From positions 1 through 6,872 of the forward strand of contig CAYJCU010000099.1 in assembly GCA_964368765.1 (NCBI GenBank): a stretch of DNA of 6,872 bases, in the 5' to 3' direction. Below, piece by piece: positions 1 through 6,163 of the stretch. The notes beneath the pieces are model-generated. The model made no database searches, was not told the DNA's origin, and saw nothing but the letters and a program-made list of their open reading frames with translations. The position numbers and the translations under genes were made by a program. Positions within the stretch are counted from its first letter, which is position 1. Each line of letters begins with the position of its first letter. Source of the DNA: JADFUS01 sp964368765 (GTDB taxonomy: Bacteria > Bacteroidota > Bacteroidia > Bacteroidales > Rikenellaceae).

Positions 1-81
1 GGTAGATATGACGTGCATAAATTCAATCCTCAGGTTCGCCGGACACTACTATTTTAAAACCTAAGTTTTACAACGGTCTCA

Positions 82-1593
82 TCATCCCCTATAACGCATA
101 GCCTCTAGCAGGTGCATAGTTGATATATTAGCACTACCATCTAAATCAGCTATGGTTCGGGATACCTTTAATATCTTATTATAGGCTCTAGCAGATAGGT
201 TATTTTTCTCTATAAATCTACCTAGCAAACTTTTGCACTCATCACTAAGTGCGCAATATCTCTCTGCTTGCTTACTACTCATCATGGCATTGGTAAAAAT
301 ATTATCGCTAATAAAACGTTCGCTTTGTATTTTTCGTGCCTTGGTCACTCTCTCACGAATTGTCACACTACGCTCTCCATCGCCCTGTGAGGTAAGCTCG
401 TCGAAACCAACTGGTAATACCTCAATGTGTATATCTATCCTATCCATCAGAGGGCCTGATATACGTTGTTTATATCTACGTATCTCCCCCTCAGAACATC
501 TGCATTTATTGGTTGCACTCCCAGCATAGCCACATGGGCATGGATTCATAGCAGCTACAAGCATAAAATTACAAGGATAATTTACACTATACTTTGAGCG
601 TGCTATTGTTATATTACGCTCTTCAAGTGGCTCTCGCAACACCTCTAGTACCGAACGACCAAACTCAGGTAGTTCATCAAGAAAAAGAACCCCATTATTT
701 GCAAGAGAAATCTCTCCTGGTTGTGGATTACTACCACCACCCACAATAGCTACCGACGATACTGTGTGGTGCGGTGAACGAAAAGGGCGAGTAGTTATTA
801 GCCCCCTCTCACGGCCTATCTTACCAGCTACGGAGTGCACCTTTGTTGTCTGTAATGACTCATCTAATGTCATAGCTGGAAGTATTGTGCATATCCGCTT
901 AGCCAACATACTCTTACCAGAACCAGGCGTTCCAACCATCAATATATTGTGCCCCCCTGCCGCTGCCACCTCTAGAGCACGTTTAATACTCTCTTGTCCT
1001 TTAACATCATGAAAATCATCTACCAATGCAAGTGCATGAGCCAACTCATCATCATAGTTATTATTAACCGTTGGCGTTAGCTCAAGACGCCCATTAAGAT
1101 ACTCTGTAACCTCTAGTAACGAATTAACACCATACACCTCAATACCATCAACCACTGCCGCCTCAGCAGCATTCTCTTTAGGTAGTATTAATTTTTGCAC
1201 ACCCTTATCTCTCGCCTCTATTGCCATTGATAGGCAACCATGCACACCACCTAGTGTGCCATCAAGGCGCAACTCTCCCATAATCATATATTGGTCTAAG
1301 AGTTGTGGAGCTATCTGCCCCGAAGCGGTTAATATTGCAACTGCTATCGGCAAATCATAGTATGACCCCTCTTTGCGCACATTGGCAGGGGCGAGATTAA
1401 TAGTTACCTTATTTTTAGGCATAACAAATCCGTTATTAAGGAAAGCTGCCTCTATTCGCTTCTCGCTCTCCTTAATAGCGTCGTCAGGAAGTCCCACGAT
1501 ATAATATTTAAATCCTGAGGATAGATTAACCTCAATTGTTATCGTTATGGCATCTATTCCAACTATTGCTGCACTAAAACACTTTACATACAT
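82..1593 (-). CDS. comM: ComM/YifB family AAA+ ATPase (Mg-chelatase-like)
   Basis: This is a cytoplasmic AAA+ ATPase of the YifB/ComM family. In Vibrio cholerae, ComM is a ring helicase that drives branch migration during uptake of transforming DNA; a role in recombination here is inferred from family membership. The 503 residues match the usual length of about 500. An N-terminal ChlI-like (Lon S5-fold) domain spans about residues 1-170 (VGLPDDAIKES at 33-43). The AAA+ core has Walker A GTPGSGKS (221-228), Walker B VLFLDELPEF (302-311) and GPLMDRIDIHIEV (380-392) with a likely arginine finger. Four cysteines, C352, C354, C364 and C366 (NPCPCG...CRC), form the family's presumed metal site. The C-terminal domain carries NLSARAYNKILKVSRTIADL (465-484). 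The ATG overlaps the murA stop as TAATG, which fixes the start and suggests translational coupling. All motifs are intact. Confidence 0.95.
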   Translation of the reverse strand: MYVKCFSAAIVGIDAITITIEVNLSSGFKYYIVGLPDDAIKESEKRIEAAFLNNGFVMPKNKVTINLAPANVRKEGSYYDLPIAVAILTASGQIAPQLLDQYMIMGELRLDGTLGGVHGCLSMAIEARDKGVQKLILPKENAAEAAVVDGIEVYGVNSLLEVTEYLNGRLELTPTVNNNYDDELAHALALVDDFHDVKGQESIKRALEVAAAGGHNILMVGTPGSGKSMLAKRICTILPAMTLDESLQTTKVHSVAGKIGRERGLITTRPFRSPHHTVSSVAIVGGGSNPQPGEISLANNGVLFLDELPEFGRSVLEVLREPLEERNITIARSKYSVNYPCNFMLVAAMNPCPCGYAGSATNKCRCSEGEIRRYKQRISGPLMDRIDIHIEVLPVGFDELTSQGDGERSVTIRERVTKARKIQSERFISDNIFTNAMMSSKQAERYCALSDECKSLLGRFIEKNNLSARAYNKILKVSRTIADLDGSANISTMHLLEAMRYRG

Positions 1594-2900
1594 TACTCTA
1601 CACGTTTAATACGAGCACCCAGAGCATTAAGACGCTCTTCGATACACTCATACCCTCTATCTATCTGGTCTATATTTTGAATAATACTACACCCCTCAGC
1701 ACTCATAGCAGCCATAAGAAGGGCAACACCTGCACGTATATCGGGCGATGTCATATTTGATGCACGAAGTGGTATCTTCATATCATGCCCTATCACCGTA
1801 GCACGATGAGGATCACAAAGAATAATTTGCGCCCCCATATCAATAAGCTTATCTACAAAGAAGAGTCTACTCTCAAACATTTTTTGATGAATAAGAACCG
1901 TTCCTCTTGCTTGTGTTGCAACAACTAAGAATACCGATAATAGATCGGGACTCAACCCTGGCCATGGAGCATCTGATATTGTCATAATAGAACCATCCAT
2001 AAAACTATCAATAACATAACTATCTTGCTTAGGTACATGTATATCATCGCCTCTGAACTCTAGCTTGATACCCAATCTTCGAAACTGCTCAGGCAATATT
2101 CCTAAATCAGAGATTGACACATCTTTTATTGTTACTGTACCCTTAGTTATGGCAGCCATACCAATAAAACTACCCACCTCAATCATATCAGGCAGAATCC
2201 TATGATTAACACCATGTAACTCTTTAACACCCTCAATATTAAGCAAATTAGAGCCTATGCCCGATATTTTAGCCCCCATACCATTAAGCATCTTACACAG
2301 TTGTTGTAGGTATGGTTCGCACGCTGCATTATAGATAGTTGTAGTTCCCTCAGCCAAAACAGCAGCCATAATAATATTAGCTGTTCCAGTAACAGATGCC
2401 TCATCAAGAAGAATATACTCTCCCTTTAAATTTTTAGCAGTTATCATCATATAACCACTTGATGCACTATAATCTAATTTAGCGCCCAGCTTAGTAAAAC
2501 CATAAAAATGGGTATCCAACCTACGACGCCCTATCTTGTCTCCACCAGGTTTAGCTGCATATCCTACACCGAAACGCCCAAGCATAGGGCCCAATAACAT
2601 AATAGAACCTCTTAATCTCGATGTTTGACGATAATACTCTTCTGTCTCAAGAAAGTCAAAATCGATATTTTCAGCCGTAAAAGCATATTTTGAGTGCGAT
2701 AGTCTCTCAACCTTAACACCCATCTGCTCAATCAGAGAAATAAGCCTTACCACATCTAATATCTGTGGTATATTATCAATTTCCACTCTCTCTTTAGTTA
2801 ATAGTACAGCGCAAAGTATCTGAAGAGCCTCATTTTTAGCCCCTTGTACTTTTATTTCGCCTACTAAAGGGTGTCCACCCTCAACTTCAAAATATGCCAT
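1593..2900 (-). CDS. murA: UDP-N-acetylglucosamine 1-carboxyvinyltransferase (MurA)
   Basis: MurA transfers enolpyruvate from PEP to UDP-GlcNAc in the cytoplasm, the first committed step of peptidoglycan synthesis. The protein is 435 residues, slightly longer than E. coli MurA (about 420), and is full length with the two-lobed EPSP-synthase fold. Visible conserved points are K22 in QGAKNE, R97, R126, the DEASVTGTANIIMAA segment (166-180), D319 in APWPGLSPDLLSV and R415 in DQIDRGYECIEERLNALGA. The active-site loop reads PGGDKIGRRRLDTH, with D121 where E. coli has Cys115. Cys is the residue alkylated by fosfomycin, and an Asp at this place is known in naturally fosfomycin-insensitive MurA enzymes (Mycobacterium, Chlamydia, Borrelia). 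I recall the same motif in Bacteroides MurA, not checked here. The stop codon overlaps the comM start. No TAnnTTTG promoter element is visible in the 121 bp upstream gap. Confidence 0.97.
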   Translation of the reverse strand: MAYFEVEGGHPLVGEIKVQGAKNEALQILCAVLLTKERVEIDNIPQILDVVRLISLIEQMGVKVERLSHSKYAFTAENIDFDFLETEEYYRQTSRLRGSIMLLGPMLGRFGVGYAAKPGGDKIGRRRLDTHFYGFTKLGAKLDYSASSGYMMITAKNLKGEYILLDEASVTGTANIIMAAVLAEGTTTIYNAACEPYLQQLCKMLNGMGAKISGIGSNLLNIEGVKELHGVNHRILPDMIEVGSFIGMAAITKGTVTIKDVSISDLGILPEQFRRLGIKLEFRGDDIHVPKQDSYVIDSFMDGSIMTISDAPWPGLSPDLLSVFLVVATQARGTVLIHQKMFESRLFFVDKLIDMGAQIILCDPHRATVIGHDMKIPLRASNMTSPDIRAGVALLMAAMSAEGCSIIQNIDQIDRGYECIEERLNALGARIKRVE

Positions 2901-2965
2901 ATTAATTAGTCGACCCTTATAGAGCCTAATTTATTAGTCGTTAATAATTTTAATAGGGATAGTCT

Positions 2966-3021
2966 ATGAAATGTATTTCAATCAGATACAACCTAATACT
3001 AGTTGCACGTTACCCTATATT
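2966..3021. repeat. Dispersed structured repeat, copy A (trkA-murA gap)
   Basis: This copy lies directly behind the trkA stop. Its core 2975-3005 matches copy B (5097-5127) at 27 of 31 positions without gaps, and weaker similarity continues to about 3029. It contains a perfect 6-bp hairpin (TGAAAT 2967-2972 with ATTTCA 2975-2980) and, 7 nt apart, ATCAG (2981-2985) opposite CTAAT (2993-2997). The second pair needs one wobble that forms in minus-strand RNA. No ORF or transposase is attached. It may be a small palindromic intergenic repeat family. Confidence 0.6.
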
Positions 3022-4359
3022 TTAGTCAAAATATCTCTCTAGTTTTGAGATAGCCTCTGGCAAAGCAAAAACCACAACCCTATCAAAAGCCTTTATCTGC
3101 GAGCCGCCTGTGGCAATAAATGCCTTCTCGCCTCGTACCACACCGCCTACGATAACACCCTTAGGCAGATCAACATCTCGCATTATTTTTTTTGTTATAA
3201 GGCTATCTGGTTTAGCAATAAATTCTAAAACCTCTGCATCAGAACCATTCAAACATTTAATTGCTTGCACGTCTGTATTCATTGTAAAGCGGAATATATC
3301 TCCCGCTGTTATTAATTTCTTATTTACAATGGTATCTATACCTATACTCTCAGCAAGTGATATATAATTAAGATTCTCTATCTCAGCTATCACCTTTTTC
3401 ACCCCCATTTTCTTTGCTAGCATAGCCGCAAGAATATTGGTCTCTGAACGTCCTGTAACAGCTACAAAAGCATCCATATCAGATAGACCCTCTTTTTCTA
3501 GCACCTCTCCGTTACGCCCATCTTGATATATAACAAGTGTATTATCTAACTTCTGCGCTAATGAGTGTGCCTTCTCTTTGTTATACTCAATAATCTTTAC
3601 ATTCATGTGATCTTGAAGCCCCGCCGCAACTTTTCTACCTATACGGCTACCCCCAAGTATCATCACATTTTTAACCTTGATATTTATAGAGCCCGACATC
3701 TTCATCACCTCATCCATATGCTTGCTATCACAAACAATATGTACCATATCATTAACTAGCAGCCTGAAATTGGCATCTGGTATAATGGTCTCTCCGTTAC
3801 GTGATACAGCAACAGTACGCTGCATAGCATCGGTACCCTCCCATATATCTAATAGGGTACGATTTTTTATAGGAGAGTTCTCTGTAAGCTTAATAACAAC
3901 AAGAGTAAGTTTACCACCCGAAAAATTTACATATTCAGATGATGAGGTGTTACCTAATAGTGTCATGACCTCAGTAGCAGCACTCCTCTCAGGGTAGAAC
4001 ATATAGTCTATACCCATGTTTATAAATATCTCTTTATTATTAGGTTGCAGGTAATCATCATTATCCACACGAGCAATAGCTTTTGTAGCACCTAAATTTT
4101 TTGCTAAACAGGCTGATAGTATATTCATATTTTCATCTGAATATACCGCTAAAAATAGGTCGCAATTTGATACATTTGCCCTATGTAGGGTACTTATATC
4201 AACGGGCGAACCAACTATTGTATATATATCTGCAAAACTATCTATCTGTTCTAGGTTCTCAGAGTCTTGGTCAATGACAACTATATCATGACGTTCAACC
4301 TCAAGCATTTTGGCAAGGTGGCGACCCACCTCTCCTGCTCCTGAAATTACTATTTTCAT
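3022..4359 (-). CDS. trkA: Trk-type potassium uptake regulator TrkA (double RCK protein)
   Basis: TrkA is the cytoplasmic, nucleotide-binding regulatory subunit that gates the TrkH/KtrB-type potassium channel at the inner membrane. The 445 residues show the duplicated RCK layout of the family. The first TrkA_N Rossmann domain (about 1-130) has GAGEVG at 7-12 and the acidic residue closing strand 2 (D30). It is followed by a TrkA_C domain (about 140-225), a second Rossmann domain starting at NVMILGGSRIG (231-241) with E258, and a final TrkA_C domain (about 365-445). Length and both glycine loops match full-length TrkA. The ATG at 4359 begins directly with the first beta strand (MKIVISGAGEVG). 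No trkH partner lies in the window: the next gene downstream is murA, 121 bp away, and the upstream neighbour is divergent. A TATTTTTG element about 20 bp before the start is a candidate promoter. Confidence 0.94.
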   Translation of the reverse strand: MKIVISGAGEVGRHLAKMLEVERHDIVVIDQDSENLEQIDSFADIYTIVGSPVDISTLHRANVSNCDLFLAVYSDENMNILSACLAKNLGATKAIARVDNDDYLQPNNKEIFINMGIDYMFYPERSAATEVMTLLGNTSSSEYVNFSGGKLTLVVIKLTENSPIKNRTLLDIWEGTDAMQRTVAVSRNGETIIPDANFRLLVNDMVHIVCDSKHMDEVMKMSGSINIKVKNVMILGGSRIGRKVAAGLQDHMNVKIIEYNKEKAHSLAQKLDNTLVIYQDGRNGEVLEKEGLSDMDAFVAVTGRSETNILAAMLAKKMGVKKVIAEIENLNYISLAESIGIDTIVNKKLITAGDIFRFTMNTDVQAIKCLNGSDAEVLEFIAKPDSLITKKIMRDVDLPKGVIVGGVVRGEKAFIATGGSQIKAFDRVVVFALPEAISKLERYFD

Positions 4360-4378
4360 ATTCTAAACAATTAAAAGG

Positions 4379-4386
4379 CAAAAATA
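4379..4386 (-). promoter_or_regulatory. Candidate -7 element of trkA
   Basis: The minus strand reads TATTTTTG, matching TAnnTTTG, and ends 19 bases before the trkA ATG. The expected TTTG about 19 bases further upstream is not evident, so the call rests on one half-site in an AT-rich region. Confidence 0.4.
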
Positions 4387-4450
4387 CATAAACTTTTTCG
4401 ATAAATAATATTAATTTCTCAAAAAATAATTTTCTTTATGCATATTTTGC

Positions 4451-4458
4451 TATATTTG
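4451..4458 (+). promoter_or_regulatory. Candidate -7 element of the SLOG gene
   Basis: TATATTTG matches the Bacteroidetes consensus TAnnTTTG and ends 16 bases before the ATG at 4475. Upstream there is only a weak TTTTC in place of the -33 TTTG. It would give a leader of about ten bases without a Shine-Dalgarno sequence, common in this phylum. Confidence 0.45.
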
Positions 4459-4474
4459 TACCAAATTAATTGTT

Positions 4475-5029
4475 ATGGCATACACTAACAAAGATATAGA
4501 GATAATTAAAACTGTTGCATTTACTGGTTATCGTTTAGCAAAAATAATGAGAGCAGTAAATAAGCTATCTATTACAGAGATAGCAGATAGGTGTTATGAT
4601 ACAGTTAAAATGCTATATGAAAATGGATATAATACATTCTTAAGTGGTGGTGCTGAGGGCTTTGATATGATAGCGGCACGCGCTGTAATACGCCTACGTA
4701 ACGAAACAGAGGGTGCCGTACGATTAATTATGGTTCTCCCGTTCATAGGGCAAGATGAAAGATATAGCCTAGACTCTAAGAGAGAGTATAATGAACTATG
4801 CTCTGCGGCCGATATGGTTATCGCTCTAGCATCAAAATATGAAAATGATTCTCAATTTCTTAGACGTAACGATTATCTTCTTGCTCACTCAGCATGTTTA
4901 GTATGTTGCTACGATGGTTCTCGTGGGGGTACTATGTACACCGTAAATAGAGCTATTAAGGCAGAGATGCCCATTTTCAATATACTACCCTATGAGGTTA
5001 AGCAACCTGAACAACAACTGTTGTTTTAG
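4475..5029 (+). CDS. SLOG superfamily protein, YpsA/DUF1273-like
   Basis: This is a 184-residue Rossmann-like protein of the SLOG superfamily, closest by motif to the YpsA/DUF1273 group, whose members are predicted to bind a nucleotide or nucleotide-derived ligand. Seen in order: strand 1 with VAFTGYR (14-20); the glycine motif FLSGGAEGFDMIAARAV (55-71), equivalent to the GGAxGFD signature; VLPFIGQ (87-93); AADMVIALASKY (111-122); LRRNDYLLAHSACLVCCYDG (129-148); and GSRGGTMYTVNRA (148-160). Length is typical for a stand-alone YpsA-like protein. It lacks a signal peptide and membrane segments, so it is probably cytoplasmic. It is a single gene, divergent from trkA and convergent with the lipoprotein gene, so context gives no partner. 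B. subtilis YpsA affects cell division, and other SLOG domains act in nucleotide signalling or defence (for example ThsA of Thoeris). The exact role here is unknown. The ATG keeps the first strand; the next in-frame ATG would remove TGYR. Confidence 0.85.
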   Translation: MAYTNKDIEIIKTVAFTGYRLAKIMRAVNKLSITEIADRCYDTVKMLYENGYNTFLSGGAEGFDMIAARAVIRLRNETEGAVRLIMVLPFIGQDERYSLDSKREYNELCSAADMVIALASKYENDSQFLRRNDYLLAHSACLVCCYDGSRGGTMYTVNRAIKAEMPIFNILPYEVKQPEQQLLF

Positions 5030-5085
5030 GCTATGTCTGACTACACCGAATCACTCAGTTTGTTTTGGGGCAGTCGCAAAACTAT

Positions 5086-5144
5086 ATTGAAACTGTATTT
5101 CAATTAGTTACGACCTAATAATAGTTGTTCATTCCCCTTTATTA
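5086..5144. repeat. Dispersed structured repeat, copy B (convergent gap)
   Basis: This is the second copy of the element behind trkA, in the same orientation. It has a perfect 7-bp hairpin (ATTGAAA 5086-5092 with TTTCAAT 5098-5104, 5-nt loop) and then a 5-bp pair ATTAG (5103-5107) with CTAAT (5115-5119), again over a 7-nt loop as in copy A. It begins 57 bases behind the SLOG stop. Taking both copies, the element always lies downstream of a minus-strand gene. Confidence 0.6.
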
Positions 5145-5181
5145 TAATCAAATGGACTAAAATGGAGGTAACGACCACCTA

Positions 5182-5267
5182 AAAATCCTGCGGATTTTAA
5201 TGTAAATTTAACACTTTTTGAAAAAAAGTGAACAAAAACCGAACACCTACCTCTTAAACGGTGTTCG
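5182..5267. repeat. Cluster of short inverted repeats in the convergent gap
   Basis: Three hairpins follow one another. AAAATCC pairs with GGATTTT over a TGC loop (about 5182-5198). CACTTTTT (5212-5219) pairs with AAAAAGTG (5223-5230) over a GAA loop. CGAACACC (5240-5247) pairs with GGTGTTCG (5260-5267) over a 12-nt loop. None has a clear T-tract. They fill most of the gap between the two convergent genes and resemble REP-like or terminator-like intergenic DNA. Confidence 0.6.
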
Positions 5268-5281
5268 CTCGCTATCGCTCG
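5266..5281. repeat. Direct repeat CGCTCG-CTAT-CGCTCG
   Basis: Two copies of CGCTCG are separated by CTAT between two inverted repeats. It is a GC-rich island in an otherwise AT-rich gap. I cannot assign it to a known element; it may be the conserved link of a compound palindromic repeat. Confidence 0.4.
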
Positions 5282-5283
5282 TT

Positions 5284-5320
5284 AGGGTAATTCACAAAAC
5301 AGGGTTTTGCGAATTACCCT
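5284..5320. repeat. 17-bp-arm palindrome overlapping the lipoprotein gene end
   Basis: The arms 5284-5300 and 5304-5320 are complementary at 16 of 17 positions with only a 3-nt loop (AGG). The odd position is a G-U wobble in minus-strand RNA. The palindrome contains the stop codon (5292-5294) and the last nine or so codons of the lipoprotein gene. On the plus strand it is followed by GTTTTTG, so it could also act as a bidirectional terminator for the convergent genes. Confidence 0.75.
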
Positions 5321-6050
5321 GTTTTTGTAAATCCTCTTCTAACGTTAGCTTATAACCAGAAAAATATTTTATAAAAGCAAGAATCTCTTCTGCTGTCATA
5401 TAAACATCTCTCTTATACTCTTTATACCTTTCAGGAGCTCCGCTCTCATTGCCAAGAGAGAATTGTGCCCACTCATATAACTGCCAACCAAAACCCCTTA
5501 CAATAGTGGCATTATCTATTTGATGCTCATAAAAACGCCTGCGAGCACGACTGATATATTTTGTGGCAACACCAACTAAACCAAAGAAATTTTTATTCTC
5601 ATAATCTACAATATGGGATAACTCATGTGCTATAACCCCTACTTGCGCATTAAAAGATGCCCTTTCAAGCGGTATACGTGACCTATCGCCACCAATAGCT
5701 ACCTTATATCTACGCACCCCAAAAATTGTTGCTATTGGTTTAGGGTATGCAGCCATAGTGGTTTTAATTCCGCCTATCTCTTTAAAATCTATATGCACAT
5801 TTTTTAACTCAGGGAAACGAGATAGGGCTATTAATATCTGCGATTCATAATCGTCATCTATCTTTTTATTATTGCCATAGATAGCCTTAAGAGAGTCTAT
5901 CTCACTAGAGGATAATTTATCATATTTAATAACGAATGGCTTTTTAGTAATAATCGTAGGAGAGGCCTGTTTAGCCACACCACAACTTGTTAGTTGCGAC
6001 CATGCAATTACAATTAATAATAATCTAAATATACCACCAAACGACATCAT
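5292..6050 (-). CDS. Putative lipoprotein with gluzincin-like zinc-protease motif
   Basis: I do not recognise a named family. Read from the ATG at 6050 the protein has 252 residues (an ATG one codon later is equally possible). Its N-terminus is a lipoprotein signal: a short start, R9, a hydrophobic run LLLIVIAW, then lipobox LTSC with C23. No acidic residues follow the Cys, so the Bacteroidetes surface-export signal is not evident and a periplasm-facing lipoprotein is likelier. The segment VIAHELSHIVDY contains HELSH at 142-146 (HExxH, two zinc-binding His and the catalytic Glu), and FYEHQIDNATI gives E175-x-x-x-D179. This HExxH plus ExxxD pattern is that of gluzincin metallopeptidases, so zinc-protease activity is inferred, not shown. 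A longer in-frame reading starts at GTG 6119, but that codon abuts the T-tract of the upstream slyD terminator and would bury the signal sequence. The last residues (SQNPVL) are encoded inside a palindromic repeat. Confidence 0.75.
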   Translation of the reverse strand: MMSFGGIFRLLLIVIAWSQLTSCGVAKQASPTIITKKPFVIKYDKLSSSEIDSLKAIYGNNKKIDDDYESQILIALSRFPELKNVHIDFKEIGGIKTTMAAYPKPIATIFGVRRYKVAIGGDRSRIPLERASFNAQVGVIAHELSHIVDYENKNFFGLVGVATKYISRARRRFYEHQIDNATIVRGFGWQLYEWAQFSLGNESGAPERYKEYKRDVYMTAEEILAFIKYFSGYKLTLEEDLQKQGNSQNPVL

Positions 6051-6067
6051 ATAATAATATGTTTTTG

Positions 6068-6075
6068 CAAAATTA
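6068..6075 (-). promoter_or_regulatory. Candidate -7 element of the lipoprotein gene
   Basis: The minus strand reads TAATTTTG here, matching the Bacteroidetes -7 consensus TAnnTTTG and ending 17 bases before the ATG at 6050. No good TTTG appears at the -33 position. If real, transcription would begin downstream of the GTG at 6119, which supports the shorter protein. Confidence 0.4.
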
Positions 6076-6119
6076 ATAATTATATTTATTATATAGGTAT
6101 AAATTAACAAAAATCTCAC

Positions 6120-6151
6120 AAAAAAAGAGGAGCTCTATTAATGAGCCCCTC
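6120..6151 (-). terminator. Intrinsic terminator of slyD
   Basis: On the minus strand a 9-bp stem, GAGGGGCTC paired with GAGCTCCTC through a 7-nt loop (ATTAATA), is followed at once by seven T residues. One pair is a G-U wobble that forms only in minus-strand RNA, which supports this direction. It lies about 70 bases after the slyD stop and separates slyD from the lipoprotein gene. Confidence 0.88.
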
Positions 6152-6163
6152 TCTTATTTATTT

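Noticed and set aside
1..18. Possible start of another minus-strand gene (ATG at 18, with GAGG nine bases upstream) running off the window
   Set aside because: Only six codons are visible, too few to identify or support a gene.
55..70. Possible comM terminator (TAAAAC with GTTTTA, 4-nt loop)
   Set aside because: The stem is only 6 bp, AT-rich, and lacks a T-tract behind it on the minus strand, so it could be chance.
233..529. Plus-strand open frame inside comM
   Set aside because: It is antisense to a well-conserved ATPase gene with intact motifs and has no recognisable domain. The frames at 764-1012, 3110-3367, 3565-3759, 3677-3997 and 6316-6585 are the same kind of shadow.
4120..5030. Defence system around the SLOG gene
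   Set aside because: The flanking genes are trkA and a lipoprotein. There is no TIR, nuclease, pore-forming or other effector gene next to it.
5086..5144. CRISPR repeat
   Set aside because: The two copies are over 2 kb apart with genes between them. There is no repeat-spacer array and no cas gene.
5281..5350. Integron attC-like site (GTTAGGG near a palindrome)
   Set aside because: The core GTTRRRY is not matched, no second core site lies at the proper place, and there is no integrase or cassette structure.
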